Part shown: positions 25,424 to 34,670 of the stretch, one piece after another
How positions within the stretch are numbered: the first letter of the stretch is position 1
Layout: every line of letters starts with the position of its first letter
Assembly: GCF_048007105.1 (NCBI RefSeq)
Contig: NZ_CP180352.1
Coordinates: forward strand, 3,410,001 to 3,474,000
DNA: 64,000 nt
Direction of reading: 5' to 3'
From: Minwuia sp048007105
GTDB taxonomy: Bacteria; Pseudomonadota; Alphaproteobacteria; Minwuiales; Minwuiaceae
Notes under the pieces: generated by a model
Databases searched by the model: none
Told to the model about the DNA's origin: nothing
The model's input: only the letters and a program-made list of their open reading frames with translations
Translations under genes and position numbers: made by a program

Positions 25424-26074
25424 CTAATGCTTGGGCGGTTCGAGGTACTCGGAAAGCATGGCGCGCGCCATCCGTCGATGCGCCGACCGCCAGCCGGTGG
25501 TCTGCAGGTCCTGCTTGAAGATCACCGAAAGCGTCCAGGCGTTCGACAGGTGGAAATAGCTGAGTCCCACCATGGCGACATAGAGATGCAAGGGATCGAT
25601 GTCGGCCCGCACCGAACTGTCTTGTGCACCGCGCCGAAGCAGATCCTCGACAAGGGCAAGGATCGGTGAGGAGATGACCGGCGTATCGTCGGAGCGTTTC
25701 AGGTGCGCGGCTTCGAGAAGGTTCTCGCCGGACAGCAGCTTGACCAGTTCCGGATGCCCCTCGAAATGGGCGGAAATGAAGTCGAAGAGTTGCAGTACCC
25801 CTTCCCGCGGCGATCCTGCATCCACGTCGAGTCTCAGTTCTTCCGCACGCAACTCGCCCAGCGCCTGCTCGAGCACCGCGATGTAGAGACCGGCCTTGTC
25901 GCCGAAGTAATGGTAGATCATCCGCTGGTTGGCGCGGGCGCCGCGCGCGATCCGGTCGATGCGTCCCCCTTCGAACCCGACACGGGCAAACTCCGCCGTC
26001 GCAGCCTCGAGGATCCGCCGCCGGGTCTCTTCAGGGTTCCGTCGGGTCGTCCCGTTCGACGTATCGACCGTCAT
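25424..26074 (-). CDS. TetR family transcriptional regulator
   Basis: A 216-residue TetR protein with an N-terminal HTH (about residues 18-62: TRRRILEAATAEFARVGFEGG, then RANQRMIYHYFGDKAGLYIAVL) and a ligand-binding C-terminal domain with a TetR_C-type helix set. ATG is chosen behind GGAGG-like context; an upstream extension is not supported. It is transcribed in the same direction as the BMP operon and ends about 200 nt upstream of it, with the AAGTAAGT palindrome in between. It probably represses that operon until a pathway metabolite appears. Confidence 0.85.
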   Translation of the reverse strand: MTVDTSNGTTRRNPEETRRRILEAATAEFARVGFEGGRIDRIARGARANQRMIYHYFGDKAGLYIAVLEQALGELRAEELRLDVDAGSPREGVLQLFDFISAHFEGHPELVKLLSGENLLEAAHLKRSDDTPVISSPILALVEDLLRRGAQDSSVRADIDPLHLYVAMVGLSYFHLSNAWTLSVIFKQDLQTTGWRSAHRRMARAMLSEYLEPPKH

Positions 26075-26379
26075 GGCCGCCTCGATCCGAGCGGCACGCC
26101 GAGATAGCACCCCGGGAAAATCAAGACGGCTTCGCCATCCGGGCATGCATTCCGGTCCCGCCCGAGAGCTCAGAAATCCCGACTGCATGCGTCATGTGCG
26201 AACCAACCTTCCGACCCGGCCAGCGTCCAGCCTAGTGCCAGACCGACGGGGAACGAAGCGGGTTTTGGACAATCGCGCATTGCGGTGGCACGGCGGCGCC
26301 TGGTGAAAGGCCATCCAGAGCCGAGACGCGTGTTCCGACTGATCCGGTAGCAACCTTTCATCCGGCCCTCTCGGGGAAC
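26075..26379. other. Intergenic region between the TetR gene and the second BMP importer
   Basis: About 300 nt with no supported gene: the short reading frames lack ribosome sites and show no family resemblance. It must hold the TetR promoter and the end of the second importer transcript. I see no clear hairpin terminator or operator here. Confidence 0.5.
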
Positions 26380-27303
26380 TCAGTTCATCCGCCTGAACGG
26401 CAGTGTCAGCGCCGGCGGCGCCGACTGACGTCCGACCACGCCGGCAACCGCCAGCAGGGCCAGCACGTAGGGCAGCATCACCAGCAGGGCCACCGGCGCA
26501 TCGACGCCCATCGCCGGAAGCTGGAACTGCATCGCGGTCGCGAAGCCGAAGACCAGACTTGCGCCCAGAACCCACCAGACCCGCCAGTTGCCGAAGATGA
26601 CGGCGGCCAGCGCGATGAAGCCGATACCGTTGGTCATGCCTTCGGTGAAGGTGTGAATGTCGCCGATAGAGATGAACGCGCCGCCGGCGCCGGCGAAAGC
26701 GCCTGCAATGACGACGGCCCGATACCGGGTCGCGACGATGCTCACGCCCGTCTTGTCGCCGGCCAGCGGATCGGTTCCGGCGGCCTCGACCGCGAGCCCG
26801 AAGGACGTGTTGCGGAGCATCCAGTACATCGCAGGCACCGACAGCAACCCCAGATAGACCAGCCAGGTCTGATTGAAGAGCGCCGGCCCGATCAGCGGAA
26901 TGTCGACCAGCAACGGCACGGCCACCTTTTCGATACCCGGCACCTCGAGCGCCGAGCGCAGACCGAAGAGTTCCCGGTTAAACAGGGTCGTGAGACCGAA
27001 GGCGAGGATGTTGAAGCCGAGGCCGGTGACGATCTGGTCGGCCTGCACCGTCACGCTGAGCCAGGCCTGGAAGAGACCGCACAAGGCCCCCGTGGCCAGC
27101 GCGGCGACAAGGCCTATCACCGGGCTGCCGGTGGCGTGCGCGGCGACAACGGCGGCGAAGGCCGCAGAGAGCATGATGCCCTCCAGGCTCAGGTTCAGGA
27201 CGCCGGCGCGCTCGCTCACCAGTTCGCCGAGCGCGGCCAGCAGGATCGGCATGGCCAGACGGACGGTCGAGGCGAGGAAGATGACCGCCAGTTCCTCGGT
27301 CAT
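26380..27303 (-). CDS. BMP-type ABC transporter permease 2, second system
   Basis: A 307-residue permease. It contains the family motif LAALGELVSERAGVLNLSLEGIML, and the C-terminal half (about residues 200-260) has GDIHTFTEGMTNGIGFIALAAVIFGNW. ATG is chosen because it overlaps the preceding permease stop by ATGA; a much longer open frame upstream in this frame is only the shadow of that permease. It is homologous to the permease 2 of the first system, so the two importers are paralogous. Confidence 0.9.
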   Translation of the reverse strand: MTEELAVIFLASTVRLAMPILLAALGELVSERAGVLNLSLEGIMLSAAFAAVVAAHATGSPVIGLVAALATGALCGLFQAWLSVTVQADQIVTGLGFNILAFGLTTLFNRELFGLRSALEVPGIEKVAVPLLVDIPLIGPALFNQTWLVYLGLLSVPAMYWMLRNTSFGLAVEAAGTDPLAGDKTGVSIVATRYRAVVIAGAFAGAGGAFISIGDIHTFTEGMTNGIGFIALAAVIFGNWRVWWVLGASLVFGFATAMQFQLPAMGVDAPVALLVMLPYVLALLAVAGVVGRQSAPPALTLPFRRMN

Positions 27304-28397
27304 GCCGACGCCTCCACACGGCGGGCGAACCACGCCGAACCGGCGACTGTGAGCACCACAACGCCCTGCATCACATGCACCACCGCCGAGGGCACTCCGG
27401 CCACGATCTCCATGTAGATCCCGCCGGAGCGGAGGAACCCGAAGAAGAGAGAGAAAAGCACCGCGAGCGTCACCGACTGACGCGCCAGCAACCCGATGAC
27501 GAGGCCGTCGAAGCCGTAGCCTGACGGGAACTCGGCCTTCAGATTGTGCTGGTCGCCCTGGATCATCATGCCGCCGGCCAGACCCGACAGCGCGCCCGCG
27601 ACGCTCAACCCGAGCACGACGATCAGACCGTTCGGCAGCCCTGCCCGCCGGCTGGCCTGCGGGTTCAGGCCAACCGCCTCGAGCCAGACCCCGATGACCG
27701 TGCGCGAGAGCACGACGGCGACGATGGCGGCAAGAACGAGAGCCACGACAAGGCCGGCATGCAGGATCCCGGAGCTGTCCATCGCCATGACAGGCATGTG
27801 GGTCGAGACCGGCAGTGTGGCGGATTCCGGCAGCGACGTGGCGTCCGTCATGGGCTGACGGAGGAGACTGACCGAGTGGGTCACCCAGTAGAGCAGCCAG
27901 AGCCCGATGAAGGTCAGCATCAGGGTCGTGATGACCTCGTTGGCGCCCCGCCAGACCTTGAGCGCGCCCGCGATGGCGCCCCAGAGGCCGCCCGCCACGG
28001 CGGCCGCTGCGAGCGGAACCGCGACGGCCAGCCCGCCCGGCAGGGTGTCTGCGCCCCATTCCAGCGCAAAGGCCGTTGCCAGCACGCCGCCGACCGCCAG
28101 CTGACCCTCGCCGCCGACATTGGTCAGCCGGGCCCGGAAGGCGAACAGGAACCCGACCGAGACCAGCATGAAGGCGGTGGACCGGTTGAGGGATGCGGCG
28201 ATCGCGTAGGAAGAGCCGAAAGCCCCGTCGACGAAGGCCGACACCGCGCGCAGCGGATCCGACGACGTGGCCGCGACCAGACCGACTCCGACCACCAGCG
28301 CCGCGGCGATGGCGGCGAAGGGAACCAGCCACGCCCCGAGCCTGGCCGTGCGCGGGCGCTGGAACAGCGCCATCCATTCTGCCGTCTGCTGACTCAT
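27300..28397 (-). CDS. BMP-type ABC transporter permease 1, second system
   Basis: A 365-residue membrane protein with the permease-1 pattern: a helix near residue 60 followed by LNRSTAFMLVSVGFLFAFRARLTNVGGEGQ, and then GANEVITTLMLTFIGLWLLYW. It overlaps both the ATPase stop and the next permease start by ATGA, showing tight translational coupling. It forms the channel together with permease 2. Confidence 0.9.
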   Translation of the reverse strand: MSQQTAEWMALFQRPRTARLGAWLVPFAAIAAALVVGVGLVAATSSDPLRAVSAFVDGAFGSSYAIAASLNRSTAFMLVSVGFLFAFRARLTNVGGEGQLAVGGVLATAFALEWGADTLPGGLAVAVPLAAAAVAGGLWGAIAGALKVWRGANEVITTLMLTFIGLWLLYWVTHSVSLLRQPMTDATSLPESATLPVSTHMPVMAMDSSGILHAGLVVALVLAAIVAVVLSRTVIGVWLEAVGLNPQASRRAGLPNGLIVVLGLSVAGALSGLAGGMMIQGDQHNLKAEFPSGYGFDGLVIGLLARQSVTLAVLFSLFFGFLRSGGIYMEIVAGVPSAVVHVMQGVVVLTVAGSAWFARRVEASA

Positions 28398-29986
28398 GCG
28401 GCCTGCCCGGACATCAGGGCGCCGATCCGGCCGCGGTCAGCCGAGGCGCGCGGGAACTCACCGACGAGGCGCCCCCTGTAGATGACGACGATGCGGTCCG
28501 CGACGGCGAGCAGTTCGTCCAGTTCGCTCGAGATCAGAAGCACCCCTGCCCCGGCGTTGCAGGCTTCCCGCAGCCGGGCATAGACCGCCGCGACGGCGCC
28601 GACATCGAGACCCCGGGTCGGCTGGGAAGCGAGCACGAAATTCAGGTTCTCGCGGCTCAGTTCGCGTGCCAGAACGGCCTTCTGCTGATTGCCGCCCGAA
28701 AGCGTGGAAAAGGCCATGCCTTCCCCGCCGGCGCGGATGTCGAAGCGCTCGATCATGTCGACACTCGATCGCGCCAGCCGCCGCCGGTCCAGAAAGCCCC
28801 AGCGGCTGACGCGGGCGAGCCGGTCGAGGTGAAGGTTGTGGGCCAGACTCATCTCCGTCACGCAGGCGAGCGCGTGGCGATCCTCGGGGATCACGGCAAC
28901 ACCGGCCCGCGCGATCGCCCGTGGCTTCGCATGCGTCAGTTCCGTCTCGCCGACATGAAAACGCCCGCGCCTGACCGGGGCGATGCCCGAGAGGGCCCAT
29001 TCGAGCTCACGCTGTCCGTTGCCCTCGACTCCGGCAACACCCACAGTCTCGCCACGGCGCACGATCAGGCTCAGCCGGTCGATACCGGGCCGCCCCTCGA
29101 CCGTCAGTCCGTCGATCGTGAGCGCGCTGCGGCGGTCGCTCACCTGTGTCGTCTCTCCGGTCCGGGATACCCCTCCGCCTGCGCCTTCAATTCCCAGCGT
29201 GGATGACGCGGCCGGATCCAGCCGGCTCAGGCTTTCGCCGATCATCGCGCGGACCAGACCATCGACATCCGCCGACGGCTCCTCGCTCTCCGCGACCTTG
29301 CAGCCAAGCCTGAGCACCGTCGCCCGGTCCGCAGCAGCGGCGACTTCCGCCAGCTTGTGGGTGACCAGCAGGACCGCCCGGCCATTCGCGGCAATCTCCC
29401 TGACCGTGGCCAGAAAGCCCTGAATCTCGTCGGGCGAGAGAACGGCTGTCGGTTCGTCCAGGATGAGGACGTCCGGCTCGTTGATGAGGCATTTGACAAT
29501 CTCGACCCTCTGGCGTTGGCCGACCGACATGCTGCCGACGACCGCATCGGGATCGATATCCAGACCGAAACTCCCGGCCAGTTCGGTGATCTTCCGTCGC
29601 GCCCGCCGCCGATCGAGCACCGGCCCGGACCGGCCGAGCAGAAGATTGTCGATCACGGTAAGGGTGGGCACCAGGCTGAAATGCTGGTGCACCATCGCCA
29701 CCCCGGACGCCAGCGCGTCCCTGGCGCTGCGGGGCTGGAAGGGCTTGCCCCTGATCTCCAGCGCTCCACCGGTTGGGGGGTAGAGGCCGTAGGCGAGGTT
29801 GCAGAGCGTGGACTTGCCGGCCCCGTTCTCGCCCAGAAGGCAATGCACCTCGCCGCCACGGAGCGTCAGCGAGACGTCGTCCAGCGCCCTGACCTTGCCG
29901 AAGGAACGGGAAACGCCGCTGAAATCGAGCAGCGGCGTCCCCGTTTGCGCTCCGGCGCCATCTTTCCCCTGGATGGTCACGTTCAC
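28394..29986 (-). CDS. BMP-type ABC transporter ATPase, second system
   Basis: A 530-residue double-NBD ATPase. The first domain has Walker A GENGAGKST (about residue 57), signature SVGQRQRVE and Walker B LILDEPTAVL. The second has the degenerate GVEGNGQREL, the signature LSGGNQQKAVLARELS and the family-typical PTRGLDVGA. It overlaps the permease by ATGA and follows the BMP gene by 33 nt. Compared with the first system it has a longer linker (about residues 260-310), so the two are not a recent duplication. Confidence 0.92.
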   Translation of the reverse strand: MNVTIQGKDGAGAQTGTPLLDFSGVSRSFGKVRALDDVSLTLRGGEVHCLLGENGAGKSTLCNLAYGLYPPTGGALEIRGKPFQPRSARDALASGVAMVHQHFSLVPTLTVIDNLLLGRSGPVLDRRRARRKITELAGSFGLDIDPDAVVGSMSVGQRQRVEIVKCLINEPDVLILDEPTAVLSPDEIQGFLATVREIAANGRAVLLVTHKLAEVAAAADRATVLRLGCKVAESEEPSADVDGLVRAMIGESLSRLDPAASSTLGIEGAGGGVSRTGETTQVSDRRSALTIDGLTVEGRPGIDRLSLIVRRGETVGVAGVEGNGQRELEWALSGIAPVRRGRFHVGETELTHAKPRAIARAGVAVIPEDRHALACVTEMSLAHNLHLDRLARVSRWGFLDRRRLARSSVDMIERFDIRAGGEGMAFSTLSGGNQQKAVLARELSRENLNFVLASQPTRGLDVGAVAAVYARLREACNAGAGVLLISSELDELLAVADRIVVIYRGRLVGEFPRASADRGRIGALMSGQAA

Positions 29987-30019
29987 GGTCTTTCAGCCCG
30001 CGCCTGACGGGGCTCGGCG

Positions 30020-31009
30020 TCAGCCCCGTGCCGTGGTGATCGTGCCGTCGATGAGTTGCTGCTTGATCTCGTCAAGCTTCTGCGTGATCGCCGGATCGAC
30101 ATCGCCGCAGATCTTGAAGCCGGAGGCCTCCGGCCCCGCCGCCAGTCCGAAGACATGCGAACCGGGTTCCCAGGTGCCCTCGATGTAGCGGGTAACGGCA
30201 AGCTCGAGCAGGTGCCCGACGCCGGTGATCGAATAGGCCGTGTAGATCGGGTCCTCGCCGCACCGTGCGGTGATGCCGCCGACGATGACGGTCGATGTCT
30301 CACGCGCAGCCTGCTCCATGCCCTTAAGGCCGAGATTGAGGATGTGGTAGTGCATGTCGGCGCCTTGGGCGACGGCGGCCAGCGTGGCCTCCTTGGCCTT
30401 GGCGACGTCGTCGAAGCTGCCGGTGAAGGTCTGGATGACCTCCGTCTCGGGCTTCACATGCCTGGCGCCGCGCTCCAGCTCCTTGCCGGAATTCACGATG
30501 CCCGGAATCTCCAGCCCGCCGACATAGTTGATCTTGCCGGTCTTGGACATCATCGCCATGGCGGCGCCCGACAGGAAGGCGATCTGCGCCTGGCCGACGT
30601 CGTACTGGGACATGTTGGCGGGCGCGTCAGGACCCAGCGTTGCTCCGGCGACAAGCGCGAACTTCTTGCCCGGGAACCGCTTGGCGACCTTCGCCATGGC
30701 GTTCTGGGACGCGCCGCTGACCGCGGCCACGAAATCGTTCTGCGAGGCAAGCGCGGTGATGACCTGCTCCATGTCCGCGTAGTTGATATTCTCGATCAAC
30801 TGAACGGTGACCTTGTCGCCATACCTGGCGCGGATCGCCTCGACCCCCTGCATCCCGGATTCCATGAATCCGCTGTCGGCTGCCGAGCCCGGAATGAGCA
30901 CGCCCACACGGTAATTGTCCGCCGCAAGCGCCGATGTCGCGGTCAGCGCCAATATGCCGGCAGCGATGGCCGATCCGGTCCTTTTTAGTACCCGCCTCAA
31001 GTCAAGCAT
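30020..31009 (-). CDS. BMP family ABC transporter substrate-binding protein, second system
   Basis: A 329-residue exported protein with signal peptide (MLDLRRVLKRTGSAIAAGILALTATSALA shortened: hydrophobic core residues 12-26) and the mature start DNYRVGVLIPGSAADSGF. The BMP-type Rossmann features are GASQNAMAKVAKRFPGKKFALVAG and the CGDVDPAITQKL C-terminal helix. GGAGGACGAG precedes the ATG. The ligand may differ from the first system, since pocket segments do not match. It diverges from the amidase gene, which could act on the imported compound. Confidence 0.9.
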   Translation of the reverse strand: MLDLRRVLKRTGSAIAAGILALTATSALAADNYRVGVLIPGSAADSGFMESGMQGVEAIRARYGDKVTVQLIENINYADMEQVITALASQNDFVAAVSGASQNAMAKVAKRFPGKKFALVAGATLGPDAPANMSQYDVGQAQIAFLSGAAMAMMSKTGKINYVGGLEIPGIVNSGKELERGARHVKPETEVIQTFTGSFDDVAKAKEATLAAVAQGADMHYHILNLGLKGMEQAARETSTVIVGGITARCGEDPIYTAYSITGVGHLLELAVTRYIEGTWEPGSHVFGLAAGPEASGFKICGDVDPAITQKLDEIKQQLIDGTITTARG

Positions 31010-31366
31010 CTCGTCCTCCTGTTAGTGACGAAGTGATCGCCGCCAGCGAGCCTGCTCGACCGCGTGGCGGTGTTCGACGCGGTCCAACTCGCATGTTCCA
31101 TGCCAAAGTAACAAAATTGATACCTCTTTGACGAAGCATGGTGCGAGGCTCGGATTCCATCGATTCGAGACCGGATCTGCACCGGCCATGCGTTGGAGGC
31201 GGCGCCAGATTCTGCCCGGTTTTTCAGCAACTGCCTGCGGCCAAGGCTCAATTCCAGGCAACCAGGCCGGCCTTCATCACCGGCAGACCGGACAGCTGGA
31301 TCCTCAATGTGGCCTATCACATGCATCTTTCAGGGGCTGAACGCGAAGCCGGTTAGGAGCGGAACC
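31010..31366. other. Divergent intergenic region, BMP operon 2 and amidase
   Basis: About 355 nt that must hold both promoters. The stretch around 31105-31130 is AT-rich (AACAAAATTGATACCTCTTTGA) and is a reasonable place for a promoter. No convincing palindrome or small gene was found. Confidence 0.45.
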
Positions 31367-32566
31367 TTGGAAGACACAGTCGGCGCATTCTGCGGACATG
31401 GAAAATTCGTCCTTCGCGGCGCCACCGACGGACCGCTGGCCGGCATGACCTTCGCCGTGAAGGATCTGATCGACGTCGAAGGCATACCGACCGGCGCCGG
31501 CTCGCCGGCATGGCTTGCATCCCATCCCGTCCCGGACCACAGCGCCTCATGCGTTCGGAAACTTCTCGACGCGGGCGCGACGGCAATCGGCAAGTCGATC
31601 ACCGACGAACTGGCCTACAGCATCAACGGCGACAACATCCATTACGGGACCCCGGTCAACCCCCGCGCGCCGGGCCGGACCCCCGGCGGCTCTTCAAGCG
31701 GTTCGGCCGCCGCTGTCGCGGCCGGTCTTCGCGATTTCGCGCTGGCGACCGACACCGGCGGTTCGACGCGCGTGCCTGCCAGCTATTGCGGGCTCTTCGG
31801 CCTGCGGACGACCCACGGCGCGATACCGATGGACGGCATTGTGCCGCTTATGCCGGGGTTCGACACGCTGACCTGGCTCGCCCGCGATAGCGCGACATTC
31901 GCCGCCGTCGGCGATGTATTGCTGCCGCAATCGCAGCCGGAGGCCCACCGCGGCCTTGTCCTTCTGGAGGACGCGATGGCGGAACTCGACATCCCGGGCA
32001 GGGAGGCATTCAAGGAGGCCATAACCGGTATCGAGGCGCAACACGGTCCGATCCGACGGCTCACGATCAGCGACCATGGCCTGGAGTCGTGGCGCCAGAT
32101 CTACCTCGCCCTCTCCGCGGCCGAGGCCTGGGAACAGCATGGCGAATGGATCGAGAAGACCCGGCCCGGATTTTCCCCGGCCATCGCCGCACGTTTCGAT
32201 ATCGCCAGGGAAATGGCCAGCCGCGACCTGTCACCCGAGCGCGCGGCGCGGACGGCGATCGCCCGCGGGCTCGACGCCATCCTGGCGGAGGGCGACGTCG
32301 CCCTCCTGCCGTCGGCTGCCGGGCCGGCGATTCCACTGAACGCGTCTCCGGCCGAGATCGAGGCGATGCGGCAGCGCACCTTCCGGATGACCTGCATCGC
32401 AGGTCTCGGCGGGCTGCCCCAGGTGAGCATACCGGGTATCGAGATCGGCGGCCTGCCGGTCGGCCTGTCACTGATCGGGCGCCGCGGGAGCGACCGTGCG
32501 CTGATCGCACTCGGCGGCGCGATGGCGCAGCTTCTCGCCGGCAGACAGCCCGCGGCCGCGCCGTGA
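31367..32566 (+). CDS. Amidase signature family enzyme
   Basis: A 399-residue amidase. The Ser-cisSer-Lys triad is visible: Lys32 in FAVKDLIDVEG, the cis-Ser in TPGGSSSGSAAA (about residues 106-115) and nucleophile Ser133 in TDTGGSTRVPASYCG. Start chosen as TTG, because AGGAG lies 8 nt upstream and the ATGs further upstream give a tail without similarity. The family hydrolyses amides and carboxybiurets (AtzE) or acts as GatA; GatA is unlikely at this length and without gatBC. Facing a BMP importer, it may hydrolyse the imported amide. Confidence 0.85.
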   Translation: MEDTVGAFCGHGKFVLRGATDGPLAGMTFAVKDLIDVEGIPTGAGSPAWLASHPVPDHSASCVRKLLDAGATAIGKSITDELAYSINGDNIHYGTPVNPRAPGRTPGGSSSGSAAAVAAGLRDFALATDTGGSTRVPASYCGLFGLRTTHGAIPMDGIVPLMPGFDTLTWLARDSATFAAVGDVLLPQSQPEAHRGLVLLEDAMAELDIPGREAFKEAITGIEAQHGPIRRLTISDHGLESWRQIYLALSAAEAWEQHGEWIEKTRPGFSPAIAARFDIAREMASRDLSPERAARTAIARGLDAILAEGDVALLPSAAGPAIPLNASPAEIEAMRQRTFRMTCIAGLGGLPQVSIPGIEIGGLPVGLSLIGRRGSDRALIALGGAMAQLLAGRQPAAAP

Positions 32567-32607
32567 ACAGGCGCGGGAAAGCCTTCGATTTGGGCACCGG
32601 TTGCACG

Positions 32608-32620
32608 TTATATATGCATC
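32608..32620. promoter_or_regulatory. AT-rich box TTATATATGCATC, similar to the box before the Rieske gene
   Basis: About 110 nt upstream of the Rrf2 gene. It aligns with the palindrome at 33230-33242 (11 of 15 positions over TATTATATGCGTC-like sequence) and resembles the ATGCAT cores of NsrR sites. Autoregulation by the Rrf2 protein is inferred. Confidence 0.5.
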
Positions 32621-32723
32621 AGCAATGCTTGTTACCCGAGCCGGATCGGCAGAGGATAGCTGAATCAGAAATGCCGATGGGTCGCAGGGGAGGCGATGAT
32701 CGACAGTCCCGGGGGAGCCAGAC

Positions 32724-33203
32724 ATGCGACTGACCATGTATACGGACTACGCGCTCAGGATGCTGATCCAGCTCGGCCTGCAGCCGGACAACCGGCTGGT
32801 CACCATCGGTGAGATCGCCACTTCCTTCGGGATTTCCAAAAACCATCTGACCAAGGTCGCGCAGCAATTGAGCGTCGGCGGATATGTCGAGGCGGTCCGC
32901 GGCAATGGCGGCGGCCTTCGGCTGGCCATGTCTCCCGCGGAAATCAACGTCGGCGACGTCGTCCGCATGACCGAGAAGGACTTCTCCCTGGTCGGCTGCT
33001 TCGAGGAAGGCGGCCGCTGCCAGATCGATTCCGCCTGCATGCTCCGTCCTGCCCTGGCCACCGCGCTCAGCGCCTTCTTCGCCGCGCTCGACAAGTTCAC
33101 GTTGCAGGATCTGCTGGTCACGCGGCCATTGCTCAACGCGGCGCTGTATCCGGAATCGGGCCAGGGCCGCCCGCTCCACGGGGACGTTCCTCTGCTCCCC
33201 TGA
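32724..33203 (+). CDS. Rrf2 family Fe-S regulator, NsrR-like
   Basis: A 159-residue Rrf2 regulator. An N-terminal winged HTH (about residues 2-65: MYTDYALRMLIQLG, ISKNHLTKVAQQLS, and the wing GGYVEAVRGNGGGLRLA) is followed by three cysteines, Cys92, Cys99 and Cys105, in the pattern C-x6-C-x5-C that binds an Fe-S cluster. The start MRLTMYTDYALR matches NsrR, the nitric-oxide sensor. It precedes a Rieske oxygenase gene by 127 nt. A role in NO or iron-sulfur sensing is likely; the target gene is suggested by the shared box. Confidence 0.88.
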   Translation: MRLTMYTDYALRMLIQLGLQPDNRLVTIGEIATSFGISKNHLTKVAQQLSVGGYVEAVRGNGGGLRLAMSPAEINVGDVVRMTEKDFSLVGCFEEGGRCQIDSACMLRPALATALSAFFAALDKFTLQDLLVTRPLLNAALYPESGQGRPLHGDVPLLP

Positions 33204-33229
33204 GCCGTCACGTCGCGACACTCAAAGTG

Positions 33230-33242
33230 GCATATTATATGC
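33230..33242. promoter_or_regulatory. Palindrome GCATAT-T-ATATGC before the Rieske oxygenase gene
   Basis: A perfect 6-bp inverted repeat around one base, about 90 nt upstream of the Rieske start and just after the Rrf2 stop. It resembles the box before the Rrf2 gene, so both may be bound by the same regulator. Confidence 0.55.
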
Positions 33243-33330
33243 GTCTATGAACAGGCGGAGCGCATGAAAGGGCCGCGAGCCCGATCACCGCGATGCGTAT
33301 GAGACCGTCACGAGAGGAGCCCTCGTCACC

Positions 33331-34584
33331 ATGACCGACTACAGCCATCTCCATCCCGACGTGGCCAGCGTGATCGACGGCCTCGACATCAGCGCCCGCC
33401 CCGTCGAGGAAGCACGTGTCCTGCCGACCGCTGCCTACACGTCCGACGCCTTCTTCGAGTTCGAGAAGGAGGCCGTCTTCATGCGGTCCTGGCTCTGTGT
33501 CGGCCGCGTCCAGCAACTGCCGAACACCGGCGACTACATGGCGATGACATTGGCCGGCGAACCCATTCTGGTCACCCGCACCAAGGACGGCGACATTCGG
33601 GCGATGTCCGCGCTCTGCCGTCACCGCGGCCATCCGCTCAAGACCCAGTGCACGGGCAACGCCAAGCGCTTCACCTGCCCCTACCACGCCTGGACCTACG
33701 ATATCGACGGCAGACTCCTCGGCGCCCCGCACATGGGCAAGACGGTGGAGATGAACACGCTGCGCGACGAATCCACCCTGCCGCAGCTGAAGGTGGAGAT
33801 CTGGCACGGGTTCATCTTCGTGAACTTCGACCCCGAGGCCGATTCCCTGGCGCCGACGCTCAGCAAGCTGGAACCCTACATGGCGGGCTACGACCTCGAC
33901 GAGATGGTCACCATCCCGCCGAAGTTCGAACGGAACCCAATACCGTGGAACTGGAAGATGCTGCTCGAGAACTACATCGAGCCCTATCACACCCAGTTCG
34001 TGCACCCGATCATCCACGACTTCGCCCCGAGCACCGGTGTCGAGTTCGACCCCTGGCAGGGCGACAACGACAATGTGATCGTCCGCTATGTGCCTTTTCT
34101 GGAGCCGGATGGCGGGCTCACCGAACGCGGCTGGCAGGCGCCGGCATCCTTTCCGGTCATTCCGTCGCTGTCCGAGAAGCAGCGGAACCGGGTCGGCTTC
34201 GGCATGGTCCCGCCGACCATGAACATCATCTTCACACCGGACATGCTCTGCTATGGCCTGATCTACCCGCTGACGCCGTCCAGCCTGACGGTGGGCGGCG
34301 GTCTCTTCACCGCCGGCGGGTGGTGCGTTCCGAAATCAACCGCGGCGCTGCCGGACTTCGACGCCCGCGCCGGCAAGCTGATGGAAGGCTCGGCCCAGCT
34401 CGGCGTCCAGGACACAACGGTCAACATCGCGATGCAGGCGGCCAAGCACTCCCGCTACGCGCCCCGCGGCCGGCTCTGCTACCTCGAGGAGACGCTGGCC
34501 GACTTCAACCGCTGGCTGGCCCTGCGCTACCGCGCCCACGCCGACCGGCTTCGTGACCCGCAGATGCAGGTCGCGGCAGAATAG
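33331..34584 (+). CDS. Rieske ring-hydroxylating oxygenase alpha subunit
   Basis: A 417-residue oxygenase. The Rieske [2Fe-2S] ligands are Cys96-x-His98 (CRHRGHP) and Cys116-x2-His119 (CPYHAWTYD). The catalytic iron motif is LLENYIEPYHTQFVH, with His220 and His225. A GAGGAG ribosome site precedes the ATG. Such enzymes use O2 and electrons from a reductase to hydroxylate or demethylate aromatics, betaines or carnitine. No beta subunit or reductase gene is adjacent, so electrons must come from elsewhere. Placement behind an Rrf2 regulator with matching boxes suggests regulation by NO or Fe-S status. Confidence 0.9.
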   Translation: MTDYSHLHPDVASVIDGLDISARPVEEARVLPTAAYTSDAFFEFEKEAVFMRSWLCVGRVQQLPNTGDYMAMTLAGEPILVTRTKDGDIRAMSALCRHRGHPLKTQCTGNAKRFTCPYHAWTYDIDGRLLGAPHMGKTVEMNTLRDESTLPQLKVEIWHGFIFVNFDPEADSLAPTLSKLEPYMAGYDLDEMVTIPPKFERNPIPWNWKMLLENYIEPYHTQFVHPIIHDFAPSTGVEFDPWQGDNDNVIVRYVPFLEPDGGLTERGWQAPASFPVIPSLSEKQRNRVGFGMVPPTMNIIFTPDMLCYGLIYPLTPSSLTVGGGLFTAGGWCVPKSTAALPDFDARAGKLMEGSAQLGVQDTTVNIAMQAAKHSRYAPRGRLCYLEETLADFNRWLALRYRAHADRLRDPQMQVAAE

Positions 34585-34670
34585 CCGTCGCCCGCCCGAC
34601 ATACCCTGCGGGCCGCACCAACCGGGCCGATCTGGAATTCCTGTCACCTTCAGGCTTGGGCACGAAAGCA

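Noticed and set aside
26380..28377. A single 665-residue fusion permease on the minus strand
   Set aside because: Only the part from 27303 leftward matches a permease; the rest is the out-of-frame shadow of the upstream permease, which overlaps by ATGA.
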